A model generated the notes under the pieces. The model was not told the DNA's origin. It worked only from the letters and a program-made list of their open reading frames with translations, and did not search any database. A stretch of DNA of 5,748 nt from Fidelibacterota bacterium (GTDB lineage Bacteria; Pseudomonadota; Alphaproteobacteria; Rhodospirillales; Rhodospirillaceae), in NCBI GenBank assembly GCA_947473445.1, contig CANJEU010000154.1:1-5748 (forward strand), in the 5' to 3' direction. The position numbers and the translations under genes were made by a program. This document shows positions 1-4,785 of the stretch, piece after piece; the first letter of the stretch is position 1, and each line of letters starts with the position of its first letter.

Positions 1-110
1 CGGCCGGTCCGATACCAGGGTTTTTCTGAATCGTTCTGCTCCAGCAGAGATTCCGCGGCAGCGCAAAAACGCCGCAAATCGGGCTCTATTAAGCACATGA
101 ATTCGCACAT
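1..110 (-). CDS. Possible 5' part of an unknown protein gene, cut by the window edge
   Basis: An ATG at 110 (minus strand) opens a frame of 36 codons that stays open to the left edge. The peptide begins MCEFMCLIEPDLRRF and continues with AAAESLLEQNDSEKPWYR. The part from PDLRRF onward reads like a natural amphipathic helix followed by a polar turn, and its codons end mostly in G or C as in the neighbours. Other starts are possible: an ATG at 98 or a TTG at 77. None has a clear Shine-Dalgarno sequence; the stretch before the first ATG is A-rich. Two plus-strand frames are also open over part of this stretch (to about 97 and 114), so openness alone is weak evidence. It lies about 20 bases beyond the tRNA-Ser 3' end. 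I do not recognise the family and assign no function. Confidence 0.33.
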   Translation of the reverse strand, partial: MCEFMCLIEPDLRRFCAAAESLLEQNDSEKPWYRTG

Positions 111-131
111 TTTTTGAGGTGTGGGACTGTC

Positions 132-223
132 TGGCGGAGCGGGAGGGATTCGAACCCTCGGTATCGGTTTCCCAATACACTGGTTTAGCAAACCAGCGCC
201 TTAAGCCACTCGGCCACCGCTCC
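132..223 (-). tRNA. tRNA-Ser (anticodon GCU)
   Basis: The gene folds as a class II tRNA that reads serine codons AGC and AGU. The 7-bp acceptor stem pairs GGAGCGG (217-223, read on minus) with CCGCTCC (136-142). The anticodon stem CTGGT/ACCAG encloses the loop TTGCTAA, with anticodon GCT at 187-189. The T arm is GAGGG-TTCGAAT-CCCTC (143-159). The long variable arm at 160-179 forms a 7-bp stem, GTATTGG with CCGATAC, closed by a GAAA tetraloop, as expected for serine. Position 135 gives discriminator base G, which is typical of bacterial tRNA-Ser, and positions 132-134 encode the CCA end. No confident promoter was found in the 224-300 region upstream of it. Confidence 0.97.
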
Positions 224-332
224 TCTGGCCGACGGGCAAGGCACGCGGACGCGCCTGTTCCTCTTTGGAGGCCTAGAGACGGCCGGAAGATGGAGGTTAG
301 CCGGGGGAAAGTCAACCCGGCCGAAAATGCTG

Positions 333-359
333 AAAAACATAAGCAGAGCCGGGGCTTAC
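333..359 (-). terminator. Possible intrinsic terminator of the gatCAB-membrane protein unit
   Basis: On the minus strand, about 20 bases after the stop codon at 380, GTAAGC (359-354) can pair with GCTTAT (344-339). This gives a 6-bp stem, including one G-U pair, around a 9-base loop. One base later comes a run of five T (337-333). The layout and distance suit a rho-independent terminator, but the stem is short and partly A-T, so it may be weak. A second, stronger hairpin further on, GCCGGG/CCCGGC (about 301-322), has no T tract. Confidence 0.38.
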
Positions 360-379
360 TGTCTTACCGCCAAGCTCGC

Positions 380-970
380 TCAGGGCGTGTTGCAAACCCC
401 GGTCGGCACCTTGGCGGCGGGAGAGACGAAGTAAATGCCGTCGTTGCTGTAGGCTGTAAAAACCGCTTCGCTGCGGCCGAAGCCATTCGGGCGGCTCAGA
501 GCGCTGAGGTCACCCCAGAAAGTGAAGAAGAGTTGCGCGTCTTGAACCGCGCCGTCTTTCAGCAGGACGATCAGCTGATAGCGTTGATCGCTTATCATCT
601 GCGCCGCCACCTCGTCACGCGAGCGCGATCCCCAGTTGGCGTCGGCGAGAAGTGGATGGACGAGGATGTCATCCGCCGCGGTAACGACAACCATCCGGTC
701 CCACGGCACGTGAATGAAATCAGTGGCGCAGATGAACGGATGGTCCGGGATTTCGCGTCGCTGCGCCTGGCGGATATCCTCGGCCTCGGGGGGCGTAGGA
801 TCGGCCGCGGCGCGGACGGCGATTTCGCCCGAGAAAGCGTGCAGCCATTCTTTCGGAAGATAAGGCTGATACAGGATCAGGCCGACGATCGCGCAGGCGC
901 CAAGGCCGAGAACGAACGCCGTGCCGCTTGTTATCCGGCGCCGCGGTTTGGCGGGGGCTGGATCGCTCAA
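380..970 (-). CDS. Unknown single-pass membrane-anchored protein downstream of gatB
   Basis: I do not recognise this 196-residue protein. It has a short N-terminal tail with a basic cluster (KPRRR, residues 8-12), then one hydrophobic segment of about 20 residues (about 16-35, SGTAFVLGLG to GLILY). The rest is a soluble domain. The positive-inside rule predicts the tail in the cytoplasm and the large domain in the periplasm, where Cys81 and Cys193 could form a disulfide. The domain contains ICATDFIHVPWDRMVVV (80-96), a likely beta-strand YQLIVLLKDG (131-140) and an aromatic stretch LFFTFWGDL (147-155). The preferred start is TTG at 970, forming TTGA with the gatB stop codon (4-base overlap). 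This arrangement implies translational coupling; a GAGG sits just before it. Another TTG at 1003 would add 11 residues. No ATG occurs near the N terminus. The coding frame is well supported; the start and function are not. Confidence 0.72.
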   Translation of the reverse strand: MSDPAPAKPRRRITSGTAFVLGLGACAIVGLILYQPYLPKEWLHAFSGEIAVRAAADPTPPEAEDIRQAQRREIPDHPFICATDFIHVPWDRMVVVTAADDILVHPLLADANWGSRSRDEVAAQMISDQRYQLIVLLKDGAVQDAQLFFTFWGDLSALSRPNGFGRSEAVFTAYSNDGIYFVSPAAKVPTGVCNTP

Positions 971-2424
971 GCCTCGAGCTTCTTTTTCAGCAATTCCGAA
1001 CAAACCGCCGGGTTGGCCTTGCCTTGGGTCGCTTTCATCACCTGACCGACGAACCAGCCCATAACCTGGACTTTGCCGGCGCGGTACTGCTCGACCTTAT
1101 CGGCATTCTCGGCCATCACTTTATCGATGGCGGCGTCAATGGGACCGGTATCGGTGATCTGCTTCATGCCGCGTTCTTCGACGATGGCGTCGGGGGACTT
1201 GCCCGTCTCCACCATCGCTTCGAAGACTTCCTTGGCCATGCGGCCGGAGATGGTGTTGTCCGCCATTAGATCGAGCAGGCGGCCCAAATCCTTGGCGCTG
1301 ACCGGGCTATCGGCGATCTCGACCCCGCGCTTGTTGAGCACGCCGAACAGATTGGTGATGACCCAGTTCGCCGCCTGTTTTCCATCGCGGCCCTTAGCGA
1401 CCACTTCGAAATAGTCGGCGTTTTCCTTTTCGGTAACCAGAACGCCCGCATCGTAGGCGCTGAGGCCGAATTCGGTGATGAACCGCCCCTGCTTGTCGTC
1501 GGGAAGTTCGGGCAGGTCGGCTTTGATCTTCGCGATGAACGCATCATCGAACTCGATGGGAAGCAGATCGGGGTCGGGAAAATAGCGGTAGTCGTGCGCG
1601 AATTCCTTGGACCGCATCGGACGCGTTTCGCCCTTATTGGAATCGTAAAGGCGCGTTTCCTGATTGATGGTTCCGCCGCTCTCGTAGACGTCCACATGCC
1701 GGCGGGCTTCGTATTCGATGGCCTGCATGAGGAAGCGCACGGAATTCACGTTCTTGATTTCGCAGCGCGTGCGCAGTTCCGTCGCGCCGGCCGGGCGCAC
1801 TGAAACGTTGGCGTCGCAACGCATGGAGCCTTCTTCCATATTGCCGTCGCACGTGCCGAGGTAACGCAATATCGAACGGAGCTTCTTGAGATAGATGCCC
1901 GCTTCTTCGGGTGTGCGCAGATCAGGCTTGGAGACGATTTCCATCAAGGCCACACCGGATCTGTTGAGATCGATGTAAGTCTTCTGCGGATGAAGATCGT
2001 GGATGGATTTCCCGGCGTCCTGCTCGAGGTGCAGGCGCTCAATGCCCACCGAACGCGTCGATCCGTCGGGCATATCGAGCACGACGATTCCCTCGCCGAC
2101 GATGGGCTGATCGAACTGGCTGATCTGATAGCCTTGTGGGAGATCGGCGTAGAAGTAGTTTTTGCGCGCGAACACGCTGCGCTTGTTGATCTGAGCCTTG
2201 AGGCCAAGGCCGCTTCTTACGGCCTGTTCGACGCACACCTCGTTGAGCACCGGCAGCATTCCGGGCATCCCGGCGTCAACGAAGGAGACTTGTGTATTGG
2301 GCCCGGCGCCGAATTCAGTGGGCGCGCCGGAGAAAAGCTTCGCCTTCGACATGACCTGCGCATGAACCTCGAGCCCGATCACGAGCTCCCAATCATGCTG
2401 TTCGCCTTTGATGATGTAACCCAT
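967..2424 (-). CDS. gatB: Aspartyl/glutamyl-tRNA amidotransferase subunit B
   Basis: GatB is the tRNA-binding, ATP-using subunit of the cytoplasmic GatCAB complex. It activates the side-chain carboxyl of Glu-tRNA(Gln) or Asp-tRNA(Asn) by phosphorylation, so that ammonia from GatA can amidate it. The protein is 485 residues, normal for the family. The N-terminal cradle domain carries GLEVHAQ (17-23), whose Glu and His belong to the metal site in the family, then KNYFYADLPQGYQ (88-100), LHLEQDAGK (131-139) and the family signature DLNRSGVALMEI (152-163). Beyond about residue 330 lies the helical YqeY-like tail that contacts tRNA. The signature has Ala where Pro is common, and the usual Glu-Glu of LEEDAGK is Glu-Gln; I believe both also occur in alphaproteobacterial homologues. 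The ATG at 2424 follows AGAGGG at suitable spacing, 8 bases after the gatA stop. A longer in-frame extension to 2511 overlaps gatA and adds non-conserved residues. Confidence 0.97.
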   Translation of the reverse strand: MGYIIKGEQHDWELVIGLEVHAQVMSKAKLFSGAPTEFGAGPNTQVSFVDAGMPGMLPVLNEVCVEQAVRSGLGLKAQINKRSVFARKNYFYADLPQGYQISQFDQPIVGEGIVVLDMPDGSTRSVGIERLHLEQDAGKSIHDLHPQKTYIDLNRSGVALMEIVSKPDLRTPEEAGIYLKKLRSILRYLGTCDGNMEEGSMRCDANVSVRPAGATELRTRCEIKNVNSVRFLMQAIEYEARRHVDVYESGGTINQETRLYDSNKGETRPMRSKEFAHDYRYFPDPDLLPIEFDDAFIAKIKADLPELPDDKQGRFITEFGLSAYDAGVLVTEKENADYFEVVAKGRDGKQAANWVITNLFGVLNKRGVEIADSPVSAKDLGRLLDLMADNTISGRMAKEVFEAMVETGKSPDAIVEERGMKQITDTGPIDAAIDKVMAENADKVEQYRAGKVQVMGWFVGQVMKATQGKANPAVCSELLKKKLEA

Positions 2425-2428
2425 GGCG

Positions 2429-2433
2429 CCCTC
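2429..2433 (-). promoter_or_regulatory. Ribosome binding site of gatB, adjoining the gatA stop codon
   Basis: On the minus strand the gatA TAG (2435-2433) runs straight into GAGGG, followed by four bases and the gatB ATG. The final G of the stop codon is part of the site. This decides the gatB start at 2424 and suggests that ribosomes finishing gatA re-initiate on gatB. Confidence 0.7.
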
Positions 2434-3899
2434 TATACCGCAGGCAGCAAAGGAAACTGCGCCGCATCCTCGAGCGCCTGACATACGCGGAACAACGTCT
2501 CCTCGTCCCAACGGCGCGTCAAGACCTGAAGACCCAGCGGCAAACCATCGGCGCTCAAGCCCGCGGGGATCGAGGCGCCGGGGATGCCGGCGAGGGAGGC
2601 AGGCACGGTGAACACGTCGTTGAGATACATGGCGATCGGGTCGTCGAACTTCTCGCCGATGCCGAAGGCCGGGGTCGGCGACGTTGGTGTCAGGATGGCA
2701 TCGACCTTGTCGAACGCATCGGTGAAATCCTTATTGATGAGCGCGCGAACCTTCTGGGCCTTGAGATAGTAGGCGTCATAGTAGCCGGCCGAGAGCACGT
2801 AGGTTCCGATCATGATCCGGCGGCGAACTTCGGCGCCAAACCCGGCTGCGCGCGTTTTGGCATACATCTCATCGAGCGACTTGCCGTCAACGCGCAATCC
2901 GAACCGCACGCCGTCGTAACGGGCGAGGTTGGACGACGCTTCCGCGGGCGCGACTATATAATAAGTAGGAAGGGCCGATTTGGTGTGCGGAAGGCTGATC
3001 TCGACCGGCGTCGCGCCTGCGGCTTTCAGCCATTCCACACCCTTATCCCAGAGGGCCACCAGTTCCGGACTCAGACCGGCGGGGCGGTATTCTTTTGGGA
3101 TTCCGATGCGCAGGCCTTTCACGCCCTTGGTCAGCGCGGCTTCGAAGTCGGGCACGTCGAGCTGCGCCGAGGTTGAATCTTTCGGATCAAAGCCAGACAT
3201 CGCCCCCAGCATGATAGCCGCATCGCGCACAGTGCGGGTCATCGGCCCCGCCTGGTCGAGCGAGCTTGCGAACGCAACGACGCCCCACCGCGAGCAACGA
3301 CCGTATGTGGGTTTCACCCCGACGATGCCGCAGAACGCGGCCGGCTGACGAATGGAACCTCCCGTGTCCGTGCCCGTCGCGCCCATCGCGAGGTGCGCGG
3401 AAACCGCGGCGGCTGAACCACCCGACGAACCGCCGGGCACGAGTTCGGCATTGCGGCCTTTCGGCTTCCACGGATTTTTCACCGGGCCGTAGTAACTAGT
3501 GATGTTGGCCGAACCCATCGCGAACTCGTCAAGGTTCAGCTTGCCGAGCATGACCGAGCCGGCGTCGCGCAGCTTCTGGCTGACCGTGCTTTCATACTGC
3601 GGCGTGAAACCATCGAGGATGTGCGAGGCGGCCGTCGTGAGCACGCCTTCGGTGCAGAACAAATCCTTGATACCGAGCGGAATGCCTTCGAGGGCGCCGG
3701 CCTGCCCCGCGAACAAACGCTTATCGGACTCCCGCGCACGTTCGCGCGCGAGATCGGGTGTCATGGTGATGAACGCGTTGAGGTCTTTCGCGCGCTCCAT
3801 GGCCGCGAGGTGCGCGTCCGTCAGCTCAAGCGCCGAGAATTCTTTCTTCGCGAGCTTTTCGCGCGCGGCTGCGATGGTCAGGGAGGTGAGTTCGCTCAC
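2433..3899 (-). CDS. gatA: Glutamyl-tRNA(Gln)/aspartyl-tRNA(Asn) amidotransferase subunit A
   Basis: GatA is the glutaminase (amidase) subunit of GatCAB. It hydrolyses glutamine and channels the ammonia to GatB. The 488-residue product has the amidase-signature fold along its whole length. The Ser-cisSer-Lys triad is visible: Lys78 in IPLGIKDLF (73-81), Ser158 in PGGSSGGSAAAVS (155-167) and the nucleophile Ser182 in DTGGSIRQPAAFCG (178-191). The 24-residue spacing between the two serines matches that known in the family. APAEASSNLARYDG (317-330) and LTPTSPTPAF (403-412) are also typical of GatA rather than generic amidases. The start is GTG at 3899; no in-frame ATG lies close, and an AGGG overlapping the gatC stop codon sits 7 bases ahead. 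It is the middle gene of gatC-gatA-gatB, 9 bases after gatC and 8 before gatB. No key residue is missing. Confidence 0.98.
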   Translation of the reverse strand: MSELTSLTIAAAREKLAKKEFSALELTDAHLAAMERAKDLNAFITMTPDLARERARESDKRLFAGQAGALEGIPLGIKDLFCTEGVLTTAASHILDGFTPQYESTVSQKLRDAGSVMLGKLNLDEFAMGSANITSYYGPVKNPWKPKGRNAELVPGGSSGGSAAAVSAHLAMGATGTDTGGSIRQPAAFCGIVGVKPTYGRCSRWGVVAFASSLDQAGPMTRTVRDAAIMLGAMSGFDPKDSTSAQLDVPDFEAALTKGVKGLRIGIPKEYRPAGLSPELVALWDKGVEWLKAAGATPVEISLPHTKSALPTYYIVAPAEASSNLARYDGVRFGLRVDGKSLDEMYAKTRAAGFGAEVRRRIMIGTYVLSAGYYDAYYLKAQKVRALINKDFTDAFDKVDAILTPTSPTPAFGIGEKFDDPIAMYLNDVFTVPASLAGIPGASIPAGLSADGLPLGLQVLTRRWDEETLFRVCQALEDAAQFPLLPAV

Positions 3900-3906
3900 G
3901 GCTATG

Positions 3907-3910
3907 CCCT
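3907..3910 (-). promoter_or_regulatory. Ribosome binding site of gatA overlapping the gatC stop codon
   Basis: The minus strand reads AGAGTAGGG, in which TAG (3911-3909) is the gatC stop. The AGGG at 3910-3907 lies 7 bases ahead of the GTG at 3899. This supports the non-ATG start of gatA and coupling of gatA translation to gatC. Confidence 0.6.
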
Positions 3911-4196
3911 ACTCTACGACCTTGGGGACGCCGAAGAAGCCATCGTGACCATCGGGCGCGTTGGCTAGGACCTTATCGACCTGATCGCCGTCGGTGACGA
4001 CATCCTTGCGCCAAGTGAGCTTGAGGTCGGTCCCGCCGGTCATGGGCGCGACGTTGCTGGTATCGACTTCCTTGAGCTGCTCGATCCAATTGAGAATGCC
4101 AGACAGTTGCCCGGCAACGGCGTCCAAGTCCTCGTCGGCGACTTCGATACGCGACAATGTGGCAATGCGCCGCACGGTGGCTTTATCCAATGACAT
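3909..4196 (-). CDS. gatC: Aspartyl/glutamyl-tRNA amidotransferase subunit C
   Basis: GatC is the small structural subunit that wraps around GatA and fixes it to GatB in the amidotransferase complex. The 95-residue product is the usual size. It opens with MSLDKATVRRIATLSRIEV, the conserved first helix pair (about 1-40), followed by GILNWIEQLKEVDTSNV (33-49) and the extended belt with PMTGGTDLKLTWRKDVVTDG (51-70). It ends in a C-terminal FFGVPKVVE (87-95), the conserved close of the family. The ATG at 4196 is preceded by AAGAGA (4210-4205) with 8 bases between. It is the first gene of the leftward gatCAB unit and diverges from ruvX, so its promoter should lie in or beyond the 63-base gap, although I could not identify clear boxes. 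Confidence 0.97.
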   Translation of the reverse strand: MSLDKATVRRIATLSRIEVADEDLDAVAGQLSGILNWIEQLKEVDTSNVAPMTGGTDLKLTWRKDVVTDGDQVDKVLANAPDGHDGFFGVPKVVE

Positions 4197-4204
4197 CCGT
4201 TACA

Positions 4205-4210
4205 TCTCTT
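4205..4210 (-). promoter_or_regulatory. Ribosome binding site of gatC
   Basis: AAGAGA on the minus strand, 8 bases ahead of the gatC ATG at 4196. It fixes the first start codon of the gatCAB operon. Confidence 0.6.
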
Positions 4211-4259
4211 GTCTTGCGAGCGCCGGCCTGTCGCCGGTGGAATGTGCCTAACACCCGAT

Positions 4260-4736
4260 ATGCCGATCTGCAAGCCTAGCGCTTTGAAGGCGCAACTGGC
4301 GCGAAATCAGACGATTTTGGGCCTCGATCTGGGGACCAAAACCATTGGTCTGGCCCTGTCGGATGTCGGCTACATGATCGCCTCTCCTTTAAAGACCATC
4401 GCGCGGCGCAAGTTCAGCCAGGATATGGCCGAGCTGAGCGATATCATCCAGAAACACAATGTTGGGGCGCTGGTTCTGGGCCTGCCGGTCCAGATGGACG
4501 GCAGCGAGGGCCCCCGGGCCCAGGCCACCCGGTCTTTCGCCGCCGAGGTCCTTAAACGGATCGACCTGCCGATCGCCTTCTGGGACGAGCGTTTATCGTC
4601 GAGCGCGGTAGAGCGGATGCTGACGGACGAGGCCGACCTCTCCCGCAAGCGCCGGGCCGAGGTAGTAGATAAAGCGGCCGCGGCCTACATCCTGCAAGGC
4701 GCCCTCGAGATCATGCGCAATCATCCGCAGGATTAA
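4260..4736 (+). CDS. ruvX: Putative pre-16S rRNA nuclease / Holliday junction resolvase-like protein RuvX (YqgF)
   Basis: This is a RNase H-fold cytoplasmic protein of the YqgF family, linked in other bacteria to maturation of 16S rRNA ends and, historically, proposed as a Holliday junction resolvase. From ATG 4260 it is 158 residues, close to the family norm. Family motifs are ILGLDLGTKTIGLALSD (19-35, with the first acidic residue Asp23), LVLGLPVQMDGSEGPRAQ (71-88), FWDERLSSSAVERML (107-121, Glu110) and VVDKAAAAYILQGAL (135-149, Asp138). All the acidic catalytic positions are present. The start is uncertain. ATG 4260 leaves 20 residues before the first strand, a length I recall in alphaproteobacterial homologues, but has no good Shine-Dalgarno. 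ATG 4242 and TTG 4209 are also in frame; the latter would almost overlap the gatC leader. It diverges from gatC and lies 49 bases ahead of pyrB. Confidence 0.94.
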   Translation: MPICKPSALKAQLARNQTILGLDLGTKTIGLALSDVGYMIASPLKTIARRKFSQDMAELSDIIQKHNVGALVLGLPVQMDGSEGPRAQATRSFAAEVLKRIDLPIAFWDERLSSSAVERMLTDEADLSRKRRAEVVDKAAAAYILQGALEIMRNHPQD

Positions 4737-4737
4737 C

Positions 4738-4762
4738 GTGGGTTGCGCTTGCCTCAGCCCAC
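4738..4762 (+). repeat. Inverted repeat around the pyrB -35 box
   Basis: GTGGGTT (4738-4744) and AGCCCAC (4756-4762) form a 7-bp stem with one G-U pair and an 11-base loop that holds the predicted -35 hexamer of pyrB. No T tract follows, so it does not look like a ruvX terminator. It could be an operator-like dyad or chance; the sequence alone cannot decide. Confidence 0.35.
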
Positions 4763-4777
4763 CCTCGTGCATATAGT
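4749..4777 (+). promoter_or_regulatory. Predicted sigma-70-type promoter of pyrB
   Basis: TTGCCT (4749-4754, four of six matches to TTGACA) is separated by exactly 17 bases from TATAGT (4772-4777, five of six matches to TATAAT). The expected transcription start is about 4783-4786, at or within three bases of the pyrB ATG at 4786. No Shine-Dalgarno sequence precedes that ATG, so both signals agree on a leaderless or nearly leaderless message. It has not been tested against background frequency. Confidence 0.55.
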
Positions 4778-4785
4778 CCGGCCTC

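Noticed and set aside
35..75. Small hairpins at 35-48 and 55-75 considered as terminators for tRNA-Ser.
   Set aside because: Neither is followed by a T tract in the direction of transcription, and both would lie inside the possible edge gene.
132..223. tRNA-Ser as an integration (att) site for a mobile element.
   Set aside because: No integrase, no direct repeat of the tRNA 3' end elsewhere in the window, and all neighbouring genes are housekeeping genes.
286..315. TTGACT at 310-315 (minus strand) as the -35 box of a tRNA-Ser promoter.
   Set aside because: The sequence 17-18 bases on gives only a poor -10 match, and it would lie about 60 bases from the mature tRNA 5' end.
119..1045. A 308-codon plus-strand open frame beginning with a REGFEPS-like and QYTGLANQRLKPLGH-like peptide.
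   Set aside because: Its first part is the antisense of tRNA-Ser, a well-known source of false protein annotations, and the remainder is antisense to the membrane protein gene and the gatB end. High GC keeps the frame open.
2425..2511. N-terminal extension of gatB to an upstream alternative start.
   Set aside because: It lies inside the gatA coding end, lacks conserved residues, and the ATG at 2424 has a good ribosome binding site and the standard GatB N terminus.
3499..3948. A 149-codon plus-strand frame and several smaller ones opposite gatA.
   Set aside because: They are antisense to a gene with an intact, motif-complete reading frame; composition is biased and no recognisable protein features are present.
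4209..4259. Longer ruvX starting at TTG 4209 or ATG 4242.
   Set aside because: The extra residues (MSCERRPVAGG and so on) do not resemble the family, and the total length is less typical; ATG 4242 remains possible because no start has a clear ribosome binding site.
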